Shown here piece by piece: positions 37,558-48,538 of a DNA stretch of 64,000 nucleotides. How positions within the stretch are numbered: the first letter of the stretch is position 1; the number at the start of each line of letters is the position of its first letter. Source of the stretch: Lepturacanthus savala (taxonomy: Eukaryota > Chordata > Actinopteri > Scombriformes > Trichiuridae); the NCBI GenBank assembly GCA_030544235.1, contig CM060463.1, positions 1,258,925 through 1,322,924 of the forward strand. Reading direction: 5' to 3'. The translations under genes and the position numbers were made by a program. The notes beneath the pieces were generated by a model. The model was not told the DNA's origin. It saw only the letters and a list, made by a program, of their open reading frames with translations, and ran no database searches.

Positions 37558-39205
37558 GAGATATTTAGCACTGAGAAGGAAAAGTTGGTGCTAAGAAGGA
37601 ACGTTTGGGACTAAAAAGAGATATTTGACATTAAAAAGGGACATTTGACACAAAAAAAATAGATATATGACACTAAAAAAGGACATTTGGGACTAAAAAT
37701 AGATATTTGACATGAAAAAAAGAGATATTTGACATGAAAAAAGAGATATTTGACTTTAGAAAAGAGATATTTGACATGAAAAAGAGATATTTGACTTTAG
37801 AAAAGAGATATTTGACATGAAAAAGAGATATTTGACTTTAGAAAAGAGATATTTGACATGAAAAAGAGATATTTGACTTTAGAAAAGAGATATTTGACAT
37901 GAAAAAAGAGATATTTGACTTTAAAAAAGAGATATTTGACACGAAAAAGAGATATTTGACTCTGAAAAAAGATATTTGACACAAAAAGGGACATTTGGTA
38001 CTAAAAGAGATATTTGACATGAAAAAAAGAGATATTTGGTACTAAAAAGAGATATTTGACATGAAAAAAAGAGATATTTGACTTTAAAAAAGAGATATTT
38101 GACTTTAAAAAAGAGATATTTGACACTAAAAAGAGATATTTGACATGAAAAAAAGAGATATTTGACTTTAAAAAAGAGATATTTGACTTTAAAAAAGAGA
38201 TATTTGACTTTAAAAAAGAGATATTTGACACTAAAAAGAGATATTTGACACTAAAAAGAGATATTTGACACTAAAAAGAGATATTTGACACTAAAAAGAG
38301 ATATTTACATTAAAAAGGGGACATTTGGTACTAAAAAGAGATATTTGATAATAAAAAAGAGATATTTGACATTTTTTCATGTCAATATAAATATCTCTAT
38401 ATTTGATAATAAAATGAGATATTTGACATGGAAAAAAGAGATATCTGACACTAAAAAGAGATATTTGACAGTAAAAAGAGATATTTGACACTAAAAAGAG
38501 ATATCTGACACTAAAAAGAGATATTTGACACTAAAAAGAGATATTTGACAGTAAAAAGAGATATTTGACACTAAAAAGAGATATCTGACACTAAAAAGAG
38601 ATATTTGACAGTAAAAAGAGATATCTGACACTAAAAAGAGATATTTGACAGTAAAAAGAGATATCTGACACTAAAAAGAGATATTTGACACTAAAAAGAG
38701 ATATCTGACACTAAAAAGAGATATTTGGGACTAAAAAGAGATATCTGACACTAAAAAGAGATATTTGACACTAAAAAGAGATATTTGACACTAAAAAGAG
38801 ATATCTGACACTAAAAAGAGATATTTAACAGTAAAAAGAGATATTTGACAGTAAAAAGAGATATTTGACACTAAAAAGAGATATTTGGGACTAAAATGAG
38901 ATATTTGGGACTAAAAAGAGATATCTGACACTAAAAAGAGATATCTGACACTAAAAAGAGATATTTGGGACTAAAAAGAGATATCTGACACTAAAAAGAG
39001 ATATTTGACACTAAAAAGAGATATTTGACACTAAAAAGAGATATCTGACACTAAAAAGAGATATTTGACACTAAAAAGAGATATTTGACACTAAAAAGAG
39101 ATATTTGACAGTAAAAAGAGATATTTGACAGTAAAAAGAGATATTTGACACTAAAAAGAGATATTTGGGACTAAAATGAGATATCTGACACTAAAAAGCG
39201 ACATA
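37558..39205. repeat. 20-bp AAAAAGAGATATTTGACACT array
   Basis: The left part (to about 38230) has longer units with ATGAAAAA or TTTAGAAA variants. From about 38410 the period is exactly 20 bp. Variants include atatCtgaca, tttgacaGt and tttgGGact. A local inversion at 38358-38397 places GAGATATTTGACAT against ATGTCAATATAAATATCTC. Ile/Ser/Lys-rich frames are artefacts. Confidence 0.95.
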
Positions 39206-39443
39206 TAGCACTGAAACATGAGTGACTTCATCGGATGCTTCACTCGTCATGAACTTGTTGATTCAGTTCAATATTTTCTATATTTATTATAATTTATAGC
39301 CTTAAATGTGTAAATGCAGCCCTCATTATACTTGGAATTAGAAATGATCTATTTAACATCTATATATAACATGTTGTGAATGTTTATACTTCACATCAAC
39401 ACTAATCATGTTTCTGTGTGTTAAAGGCAGTGAGTTTTTGGTG

Positions 39444-39456
39444 GGGTCAAAGGTCA
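39444..39456 (+). promoter_or_regulatory. DR1 nuclear-receptor motif
   Basis: GGGTCA-A-AGGTCA in single-copy DNA. Confidence 0.4.
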
Positions 39457-39825
39457 CGGTGTGTGTGTTGTTTCAGTTGCCATCGTCCCCTCCTCAACAC
39501 ACACACACACACACACACACACCCCATTAACCCTCATACAGTAGCATTACACCCTGGGAGCAAACACAGCAAAAACAGCAGCGTAGCATAAACACAGGCC
39601 ATGAATGAGGAGAGAGAGAGAGGGCGATCGAGGTAGAGAAACAACAGAGAGAGAGAGAGAGAGAGGGCGATCGAGGTAGAGAAACAACAGAGAGAGAGAG
39701 TGAAGTGTCTGAGTCAACAGCAGCAGCAGATGAATGAAACTTCCTCTGGTTTGTTATTCCAGCGTTTGGACACAGACACAGGATGAATGTGTGAGAAAAC
39801 CAGAGAATGAATGAATGAACAGGAG

Positions 39826-39885
39826 GGAGGGGGCGGGGCTACACAGGGATGGGGCGGGGCTACACAGGGAATGGGCGGGGCTTCA
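39826..39885 (+). promoter_or_regulatory. Triplicated GC box (Sp1-type)
   Basis: GGGCGGGGCTACACAGGGA is tandemly repeated twice and followed by a third GGGCGGGGCT. Three GC boxes at about 20-bp spacing. Origin as a small tandem duplication is clear; promoter function is not. Confidence 0.4.
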
Positions 39886-40210
39886 GTTTTCCTGCTATAA
39901 ATGATAATAAATGTTAAATCTCTACAAACACAAAGGTTATTGGATTAAACCTGGAATTAAAATAAACGTACAACATGTTCAGTGACGACAGACGAGTCAG
40001 AATCTATTTATGTTGCTGTTATAGAGAAAATAGAGTTAGAATATTAAAAAAACTTTATTTAAACTTAAAACAAGCAAGCAATATGCATTAAATATAAAAA
40101 AAACGGATCAAAAATCAAAAATACTATAAAAAAATACTTTATTTAAAGCCTAAAACAAGACCAAACGTGAAAAACCTGAAATAATCTAAATTATCTCCAA
40201 TGCAAATTTC

Positions 40211-40614
40211 AATAATGAATAAGACAATAATGAATAAGACAATAATGAATAAGACAATAATGAATAAGACAATAACTAATAAGACAATAACTAATAAGAC
40301 AATAATGAATAAGACAATAATGAATAAGACAATAACTAATAAGACAATAACTAATAAGACAATAACTAATAAGACAATAATGAATAAGACAATAATGAAT
40401 AAGACAATAACTAATAAGACAATAACTAATAAGACAATAACTAATAAGACAATAACTAATAAGACAATAACTAATAAGACAATAACTAATAAGACAATAA
40501 TGAATAAGACAATAATTAATAAGACAATAACTAATAAGACAATAACTAATAAGACAATAACTAATAAGACAATAACTAATAAGACAATAACTAATAAGAC
40601 AATAACTAATAAGG
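40211..40614. repeat. 15-bp AATAA(TGA/CTA)ATAAGAC array
   Basis: About 27 units of exactly 15 bp with almost no length variation; a three-base position is TGA, CTA or TTA. Because 15 is a multiple of three, frames stay open on both strands (MNKTI/TNKTI on plus, VIVLL on minus). There is no promoter, exon or codon-level signal, so these are not called as genes. Confidence 0.95.
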
Positions 40615-40867
40615 ACACACTGGGCTGTGATGGAGTAACATAACTTCCAGTTCTGAGGAACTCGGAGTCGTTATGTTACACAACAACATCCTCAATAAAA
40701 ACTGAAGCTGGTGAGTTGTCCAGAATGTGAAGTGCTGCATCATCAGGTGATTAACGCAGCATCACTGCTTTAATTAAATGTTGATGTGGTGGATTAAAGC
40801 TGCTGCCTGCAGCTCCTCCTGCCTCTACTCTACACACCTGCAGCAATAATAAGAATAATGAGAATAA
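40615..40867. other. Spacer with nested hairpin
   Basis: The hairpin at 40635-40679 is listed separately. The remainder is single-copy with nothing recognised. Confidence 0.45.
40635..40679. repeat. Nested inverted repeat
   Basis: Outer arms GTAACATAAC (40635-40644) and GTTATGTTAC (40670-40679) are exact reverse complements. Inside lies a second small stem AGTTC-TGAG-GAACT (40649-40662). Confidence 0.8.
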
Positions 40868-41570
40868 TAGTCTTCTTGGGAGTTAAAAAGCATGTAAAAG
40901 TGCTTTCTAGGAGCCAAAACCTGTGTTAAAGTGCCCTACAGGAGGCTGGAACATGCTAAAATGCCCTACACGAGCCAAAACATGTGCTAAAATACTCCCC
41001 AGGAGGCAAAATGTGTGTTAAAGTGCCCCCTTGGAAGCTAAAAAGCATGCTATAGTGCCCTCTAGGAGCATACATGTGTGCTAATGTACCCTCTTGGAAG
41101 CTAATAACATGCTAAAGTGCCCTGTAGGAGCTAAAACATGTGCTAAACTATTCCATAGGAGACAAAATATGTGGTAAAGTGCTCTCTTGGAAGCTAAAAA
41201 CATGCTAATGTGCCCTCTAGGAGCCAAAATGTGTGTTATAGTGCCCTTTTGGAAACTAAAACGCATGTTACAGTGTCCTCTAGGAGCCTAAATGTGTGCT
41301 AACATACCCTCTTGGAAGCTAAAACATGCTAAAGTGCCCTCTAGGAGCACAAACATGTGCTAAATTGCCCCCTAGGAGCCAAAATATGTGTTAAAATGCT
41401 CTCTTGGAAGCTAAAAAGATGCTAACGTGCCTCTATGTTTGTTAACGTAGCTCTTGGAAGCTAAAAAGCATCCTATAGTGCCCTCTTGGGCCATTTCTAT
41501 ATCATATAAAACATGTTGTGCCCTCTTCAGTAGCGAGGACATGCTATAAGTGCCCTTTTTTTTACTCCTT
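40868..41570. repeat. TAAAGTGCCCT minisatellite family, array 3
   Basis: Diverged units such as CATGCTAAAGTGCCCTCTAG plus GAGCCAAAACATG, and CTCTTGGAAGCTAAAAAG. Some units read GCATGCTATAGTGCCC (about 41046) and GACATGCTATAAGTGCCC (41529), which resemble the core of the 29-bp satellite at the left of the window. Confidence 0.9.
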
Positions 41571-42354
41571 TTCTTCCCTGCCCTTTAAAAAGCCTGTGAC
41601 ACCACTGTCCGCCATAATGCTGCATTGAAGCCTCCTCATTATTCCACCTCTGCTGCAGTCTGTGCATTTTATACTGAAGCCATAATCCAGCAGACGCCGA
41701 TATAATGACCTCCCATTCCTGCTGTAATGACAGAAAGTCTCTGACCGTCCATTCTACCTTCGCACCTTAGCGCCGGACGGTATAAACGGCGCCATAATGC
41801 CACCGTGAACGGGTTGTGTATCGTGGATTCCTGCCGTCCGCCTGCATCACGCTGGCAGCTTTACAATGCAATCAACTGGTCTGTGAGTTTCCTGAGCCGC
41901 TAAACCAGGACCATAAAGAAATGTAGTAATAATTCAATGGTTAGAACGAGCTTCTGCTCCACATTCAGCAGAGTAATTAACAGTAAACTCACCAAGTGTG
42001 AAGTGTGAGGAGAATCAGTTCTCAACATATATATATATATATATATATATATTCTTAGGTTATTCTAGAGACTTCAATGATTAAATAGATATATACATGT
42101 CAGGGTTAAAAATCGTAATAGTTTAAATAAAACAACCTCTTTCTGGGAGGGTTTGTCTCCACCATGTTCTCAGGAGGAAGTTGATGACGTCATGTGACAG
42201 GAAGTAGTTGGAAACTACATTTTTTTTGCTTAAAACCTTTGTCTACGATCCTGTCATTGGAAAAAACTGCGTGAGTAACGTTTAGATTTATAGTTTAGAT
42301 TTGATTTTGAGAAGAAAATGACAGTTTAAATGGGTTTGGTATTACTACAGTTCC
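41571..42354. other. High-complexity single-copy spacer (candidate conserved element)
   Basis: 41590-41990 is of balanced composition with no repeats or open frames. It contains three copies of GCCATAAT (41611, 41679, 41791). It has the texture of conserved non-coding DNA, but conservation cannot be judged from one sequence. A (AT)n lies at 42027-42052. Confidence 0.35.
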
Positions 42355-43345
42355 ATGGTGGACTGGTCCTGTATGCTAGGTACCCCAATCAAAAGAATTA
42401 CAATGGGTACCGTGGGACCGCTATGGTACCATGGTAATGGAAATGCTAAAATAAGCGTACCGTAACGTACCACATAGTCAAAACCAGGCTTTAGCTACTG
42501 GTCCTGTATGGTAGATACCCCAAACGAAAGGGTTATGAAAATAGTAACTGGTATGGTACCATGGGACCACATGGAGCTGTACTGTACCCTACAGCATACT
42601 GAAAACAGGGTACTGGGCCTGTGTGTTAGGTACCTCAACCATGAGGCTGGTATCACAGGGACCATTGGACCTGTACAGTCCCATGGTAATGGAAATGCTA
42701 AAATAAGCATACCGTAACGGACTGGATAGTGGTACTGGTCCGGTGTGCTAGGTACTCCAACCAAAAGGGTTATCAAAATAGTAACGACTAATGGAAATGC
42801 TAAAATAAGCGTACTGTTCCATCCTGTATCATACCCTACCGCATAGTGTAAACTGGGTTTGCGGTACCGGTCTCATGGGTGTTAGGTACCTCAACCAAAA
42901 GGGTTGGTATGGTAGCATAGGACCACGGGGGTGTTTCCATTACCATGGTTCCATGCTAATGGAAACCATGCCTACAAAGTGAGTACAAGTCCTGTGTAAT
43001 AGGTACCTAAACCAAAAGCCATGGCCAAGGCCGGTATGGTACCATAGGACCACAGGGACCTGGTCCTGGTATGGTTCCATCATAATGGAAACACTAACAT
43101 AAGAGTACTGTTCCATCCTGTATCATACCCTACCACAGTCCACATAGTGAGTACCAGTCCTGTGTACTAGGTACCTAAACCAAAAGGGTTACTAAAAGGG
43201 TAATGGGGACCATGGGACCGGTAGCACAGGGATCAAGGGACTGGTATGGTTGGAAATGCTAAAATAAGCGTACCGCATAGTGGGGTACTGGTCCTGTATG
43301 CTAGGTACCTCAACCAAAAGGGTTACTAAAATGGTGCCATGGGAC
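42355..43345. repeat. Diverged GGTACC tandem repeat, period about 115-165 bp
   Basis: Eight units each begin near CTGGTCCTGTATGCTAGGTA and continue with CAACCAAAAGGGTTA, TATGGTACCATGGGACC and TAATGGAAATGCTAAAATAA. Unit starts are near 42362, 42499, 42612, 42732, 42865, 42985, 43150 and 43286. The units differ by indels and substitutions, so the array is old. Confidence 0.85.
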
Positions 43346-46300
43346 CAGTATGGATTAATGTAAAGGCTAACGTTAGCATCCTGTTTTATCCTGTATCATG
43401 CATAAATGTGGCACAGCACTGAATATCTAGTATCATGTTGATCTAGACGACCTATATTGAGCCTCGACAGCTGTTTTTCTCCTTTATTTGTGTTATTTTT
43501 GATAGAAACCCTGACAGGTTGTTATCTTAGAGGTTTTCATATATTTCCTGTTGTTGAGGGAGCTCCACCTTATGTTGAAAACACATCAAACCACACATCC
43601 TCCCTCCTCCTCCCCACTTCCTTCTTTCTCTCTTTCTCTTTTCTCTCTTTATTTTGACAACACTTTGACAGCCCCAGACCGAGCCACCGTCCGGTTTAGA
43701 GGGGGGTCGGGGGTGGTTTTTTGCAGACTGGAAATATCTCCCCCTCACCCCGGGACCCTCGGCTCATTAAACCAGCCTGTGTGGCGGCCGCTGGTGGAGC
43801 CGGGAGCTGCGACGGGGGGCACCTGTGGGTCATTTGAGGCTCCCTAAACCCTCATTTTGAAAAATCCCCTGCAGTAATGCAACACCTCTGGGAAACGGCT
43901 AGCGACGCTTTGATTGTTGGAGGCTGATAATATCTGTCAGGTGATGGAATGACCAGTTCAGGAGAGATGAAACGTCTCTTTTAGGGGGAAAATATAAAGG
44001 AACAGATGTTTTTAATGCGATCATCAGCGCATTTATTCGACTAAAAAGCGATATTGAACGCAGCAGATTAGTTCTGTATTATTTTCCTGTTGCCGTCAGT
44101 GGAATTTTTTCCAGTTTGCTTGAGCCGCTCATGTTGAGACTTGGCTCGTCTGTCGTCAGACTCGGCTTCGACTTTCCCAGGCTGCGTTACTCCTCGGTGC
44201 CCCGGAGTTAACTCATAAACAAACAGCATTACGATGGCTGGAGTTAAACCCTGCAGATCGGGTAATTCCATGGAAAGCTGGACGCCACCGCCGCGGTGGT
44301 GGTGGTGGTGGTGGTGGGGAGATAGTTCTGCCAACTGCTGCTTCCAAAGTCAAGAACCAACATGCGCAAATATCTTTTAATACACAGGAAAAAAAAACTG
44401 TGAAATTCCATGAGAGCTGGAGAAACCGATGAAGACTGTGTGATGTGATCAAAAGCTCCAGATCAGCTGCTAAACGGATCATATAATCAGATTATTAACA
44501 AACAAACAGCACAAACATGAATGTTCTATTTCAGGCCACACAGAACTCTGCATGGATGTATTACAGACCTGGATACAGCGCCAATTTTCCCCAGTGGCCA
44601 CTCGTGGTACTGCAACAAAAATTGCCTGTTAATTACTGATCTTTGTGTTATATATTTTTTAAAATAATCCATCAAAAGTCTTTCTAAAGCTTTGGAAAAG
44701 TCTCAGTGCTATTTTTTGTCATTTAATTCTTCTTTAAACGGTTTCTAATGTGGTCAGTTTGTGTATTAAACGACTCAAAATTCCGCAGTTTACACATTCT
44801 CTTCGTCCCAGAGCATCATGGGACGTGACTCGACTGATAAATAACGCCAGAAACTATTTCGGCTTCCATTAAAATGAATTTTCAGTCTGTATCGACTGTT
44901 TTATCATCGATATTTTATCAATTATTGATCATATATTTCAGCTAGCATTGACACTAAAGGCCATATTAGTTTGTTTGCTTCTTCTTTGACCCTTTGACCC
45001 CAGATTATGCCACCTATGCCACCTACTTTATGACTTTATGAGGATTTAAGAATCTTAAAGTGATTTATTTTGCTATAAACGTGTTTAACTCTTACAGAGA
45101 CTGGTCACAGCTGCAGATCAATCTCCTAATATAATAATAAAGCTTATCCCGTTAAACTCCAGGGGGGGATCCTGAGATTGCTCCACTAATCATGTACAAA
45201 TATAGTGAAGCTATACATCAAATTAAACAGGAGAAACTCCACTACAAGCACATATAAGTCATATTTACACACACCAAACACAACTCCAACACCAAGCTAA
45301 TTAATTAACACATATGAAAATCGGTATACGATCATAAAGCCAACCCACTCTCCACATTTTGATGGCTAGCGCTCTGATACTTCATGCTACACAAACAAAT
45401 GACATCTCATATGAAAGCTGAGACTGTGACGAGTCCAACGGTACCATCAGTGTAGCTTTATGACAAAAACTCAGTAAACTAGCAGCCAAAAAACACTACA
45501 GTAAAAAGTCGCTTGTTTGAAGCGACGAACAAAAAATGTGTTTTTTTGTTGCTGTTTTGGGATGAAAATGTTTATTTGAGATCAATAAATAATACAAAAT
45601 AAAGTAAATAGATAAAATCCATGTCTGTGTTTATTCCAGACATACCCCACTAACTATGTCCTAAACCTAAAAAAGGGCTGGAGGTCAAGGGGTTATTTTC
45701 TTTGTTCGGTCACATGTGCGTAATGTTTTTTGTGATATGAACGACCCTCTCAGACGTCGTTCCGACTCTGCTCTTCTCTTCTTCCCCCAGAGGAAGATTT
45801 TTCCAAGAAATTCCCACGCCTTCTTAGGAACGGCTGAATGGAATTCCTCAAGCAGCTTTTCTCCTTTCCGGCTCCTTTCCCCTTTTCTCCGACTGTAGCA
45901 GCAGACTCCAGGCCTCCATTCACTCCCCCAGACTCTCTTTCATCTCACACTTTCTCTTTGTCCTCGGCTGCTGAACAAATTCATTTCTCTGCCTCCTTTT
46001 TTATTTTCCTCTCCTGTGTCCTGTCTCGCTTTCTTAGCGCATTCATCGCCTTGTTTTGAATATGACAGGAAGTTCGTAACTATGGAAACAGCAGGTTCAT
46101 CTCTTGGTTTTTATACAAACACACACACTTATCGTGACATCAGTATCTTTCTGTGATGCTGCGGCTGCTACTTCCTGTCTTAGAGGAAGTTAATAGTGGT
46201 TTCTAGGAAAGAAAAAAAACGAGCAGAAATATCTCTGAGCGTAAAGCAGCAGATAAAGGTTCAGGTTTCGGTTCGTGCATCTGTCACGTCGTGGTATTTC

Positions 46301-46788
46301 AGTTGAAACGCAGTGTAATTGTTCTTCTTATCTTGTTTATGATGTGCTCTTCTTATCACCAGGAAGTGACACCTGCATTGTATTTTCAAGTCACCCGTGC
46401 AGCCGCGGTCGACCTCACCTTAAATATGCTCCTCGACAGAAGGTTTTAGCTTCGGGTTTGTTCTTATCGCACCGCGATTAAGAGGAAGTGACACTTTCAA
46501 AACACCGTAGCAGCCGCCGTTTAGGACGGCGTGACTTTTAAAAGAATGTTTTTAACCCGATAAATCTGCCTGAGTCACGCTTCCACAGAGGAAATGTTTG
46601 GCAGCGGAGGGAAGCCAAAGCCATGACTTCACGTCTGCGTTGGCCTCGCCGGGAAAACACCACCTCTCATCCAGCGTTTTATTCACTTACAGCAGTGTTC
46701 AAGTGTGTTTAAAAACTGAGACCTGCTTCATGAAACAGGTGCTTCAGCCTCAGAATTCCTCTGAATTTATTGGTTTTGCCTCAGAATT
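43346..46788. other. Longest single-copy region
   Basis: No exon with supporting evidence was found. A pyrimidine tract lies at 43596-43650. CpG-moderate stretches lie at 43660-43830 and 44040-44330, with a GGT run at 44293-44318 preceded by CCACCGCCGCGGTGG. 44330-45700 is AT-rich. 46170-46494 has a GATA/ETS motif arrangement. Open frames of 60-98 codons (for example 43551-43847) overlap on both strands and show no domain. This is the most likely place for undetected regulatory DNA or small exons. Confidence 0.4.
46171..46494. promoter_or_regulatory. Repeated GATA/ETS motif arrangement
   Basis: TTCTTATC (GATA site on the minus strand) occurs near 46325, 46350 and 46461. AGGAAGTGACAC (ETS core GGAAGT) occurs at 46361-46372 and 46483-46494. 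Further ETS-like cores are ACTTCCTGT near 46170 and GAGGAAGT at 46183. Twice a TTCTTATC is followed within 30 bp by AGGAAGTGACAC. Confidence 0.35.
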
Positions 46789-47077
46789 ATGGGATTCAGG
46801 TCCAGGGATTGGGTCGGCCACTCCACAACTTTAATTTTATTGGTCTAGAGCCAAGATGCTGCTGGTTTACTGGTGTGTTTGGGGTCGTTGTCATGACAAC
46901 ATGACCTCTTTAAGTATTCAGATATATGCAAACTGATCCATTGTCTTTGGTGCTGAAGAGAAAGAACACATCAGCTGGCGTCAAGGGAAATGAAAGTTCA
47001 CATTTCATGTGTATTTCCTCTTCAGTATAAGGCAACATGACCTCTTCAAGTGTTTAGATATAGGCAAACTGATCCAT

Positions 47078-47385
47078 GGGCGACACGGTGGAGCAGGGGT
47101 CAGGTCGCAGGTTCAAGACCTCCTTGGTCCTGGGTCTGGGACCTTTCTGTGTGGAGTTTGCATGTTCTCCCCGTGTCTGCGTGGGTTTTCACCAGGTACT
47201 CCGGCTTCCTCCCACAGTCCAAACACATGCTGAGGTTAATTGGAGACTCTAAATTGCCCATATGTGTGTGTGCCCCACGATTGGCTGGCGACCATCTGGG
47301 GTGTATCCCTGCTTCTTGCCTGTAATGCGCTGGGATTGGCTCCAGCAGACCATGTGACCCTAATGAGGAATAAGTGACTGAAAAG
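47078..47385 (+). mobile_element. tRNA-derived SINE-like element nested in Tc1-like element
   Basis: Starts GGGCGACACGGTGGAGCAGG, has a B box GGTTCAAGACC near 47112, then GTGTGGAGTTTGCATGTTCT, CGTGGGTTTTCACCAGGTAC, CTTCCTCCCACAGTCCAAAC and GATTGGCTGGCGACC. It ends near CCCTAATGAGGAATAAGTG. This layout is very common in teleost genomes. It is flanked by a 9-bp target-site duplication CTGATCCAT (47069-47077 and 47386-47394). Sister copies of the host repeat (near 46933 and 47620) lack the insert. The start is truncated or diverged relative to the usual A-box region. Confidence 0.8.
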
Positions 47386-47661
47386 CTGATCCATTGTCTT
47401 TGTGCTGAAGAGGAAACAATTTGCCAAAGAACACATCAGCTGACCTAAAGACAAATGGAGAAACATTTTAAGGACTGATGAAATTTGGCCACTCCAGAAC
47501 TTTTATTGGTCTGGTTTATTTTATTGGTCTGGAACCAAGATGCTGCTGGTTTATTGGTGTGTTTGGGGTCGTTGTCATGACAACACGACCTCTTCAAGTA
47601 TTCCGATATAGGCAAACTGATCCATGATCCATTGTCTTTGGTGCTGAAGAGGAAACAGTTT

Positions 47662-47754
47662 GCCAAAGACCACATCAGCTGGCGTAAAGGGAAGTGGAGG
47701 AACATTTTGAGGACTGATGAACGTCAGATTGTTCTTTTTGGGTCCAAACACTGA
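47662..47754 (+). pseudogene. Tc1/mariner transposase fragment
   Basis: The frame from 47662 contains KDHISW, KWRNIL, RTDERQIVLFGSK and then a stop at 47752. In Tc1-like transposases the equivalent segment around the second catalytic Asp reads close to W-(S/T)-D-E-S-K-x-x-L-F-G-S. The Asp is retained here, and the preceding Trp has become Arg. The upstream frame (about 47605-47661) also resembles the family (LKRKQFAKDH). The DNA-binding domain, first Asp and final Glu regions are missing, so it is dead. Confidence 0.8.
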
Positions 47755-47867
47755 ATTGAAGCCTTTTTATCACATACAACTGATCATGGATCAGTTTGCC
47801 AATATCTAAACACTTGAAGAGGTCATCCCCATATCATGATGCTTCAATGTCTATAGAGTGACCTGTG

Positions 47868-47990
47868 GCTTAAATGCAGTGTTTGATGGTCATCTTGGAC
47901 CCAAAAAGAACAATCTGACGTTCATCAGTCCTCGAAATGTTCCTCCACCTCCCTTTGGCAAACTGTTTCCTCTTCAGCACCAAAGACAAT
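47868..47990 (-). pseudogene. Inverted copy of the transposase fragment
   Basis: Reverse complement of about 47640-47748 with small differences. It carries the same RTDERQIVLFG block on the minus strand, where the upstream Leu is Ser. It forms the right arm of the fold-back structure. Confidence 0.7.
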
Positions 47991-48149
47991 GGATCATGGA
48001 TCAGTTTGCCTATATCGGAATACTTGAAGAGGTCACGTTGTCATGACAACGACCCCTAACACACCAGTAAACCAGCAGCATCTTGGTTCCAGACCAATAA
48101 AATTAGAGTTCTAGAGTGGCCGACCCAATCCCCAAAAACTTAATCCCAT

Positions 48150-48538
48150 TGACTTTTTAAGCGTTTTAAACACTCTGCTGTTATACTGAACGCTACCTCA
48201 GACCTGAGTCGACCTCTATCCGTCACACCTGACCACAGCGACCTGTACCAGACACCTCCACCTTTGTGTTTGTCGCCGGTAGCAGTGAATTATGGGATGT
48301 AAAGCAGGGAGGAGCCGTGGAACAAGAAGCGGCTTTATCAGCAAACTGTCCCTGTGAACAAGAAGCGGCTTTATCAGCAAACTGTCCCTGTGTAAATAAA
48401 GATTAGTTCAACAAAAACCCCTCGGAGACGTGCAGTTCTCTGAACGTCCATCAATCACCTGTCAGCTGGAAGTTAATGGGAGTCACTCCCTCTGTTCATA
48501 CAGGTATTAGCTGCATTACACACCTGGTATGTGCAGGA
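48150..48538. other. Spacer with 36-bp exact tandem duplication
   Basis: 48320-48355 is exactly repeated at 48356-48391 (GAACAAGAAGCGGCTTTATC and following). No gene recognised. Confidence 0.6.

Larger units (their letters stand above)
39206..40210. other. Spacer with DR1, GA repeat and GC boxes
   Basis: GGGTCAAAGGTCA (DR1) lies at 39444-39456, and a short (CA)n at 39497-39522. GAGAGAGGGCGATCGAGG plus its flank is tandemly duplicated at about 39610-39698. Three GGGCGGGGC GC boxes lie at about 39829-39882. No gene recognised. Confidence 0.5.
46789..48149. mobile_element. Fold-back Tc1-like element, internally rearranged
   Basis: The left end (ATGGGATT ... GGATTGGGTCGGCCACTC, 46789-46824) is matched in inverse orientation by the right end (GAGTGGCCGACCCAATCC ... 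AATCCCAT, to 48149). Inverted arms of about 110 bp include GTTGTCATGACAAC. Inside, blocks containing GGCAAACTGATCCATTGTCT are repeated directly in the left half and inverted in the right half. Plus-strand 47662-47754 encodes a Tc1/mariner transposase fragment, and its inverted copy lies at about 47868-47990. No intact transposase remains. A SINE is inserted at 47078-47385. Confidence 0.75.

Noticed and set aside
40139..40643. Paired 147- and 159-codon frames (MNKTI and VIVLL repeats) on opposite strands
   Set aside because: A 15-bp unit is a multiple of three, so openness on both strands is automatic.
43551..43847. 98-codon frame in single-copy DNA
   Set aside because: Low-complexity Ser/Pro/Phe start over a pyrimidine tract, overlapped by an opposite-strand frame; no domain or splice support.
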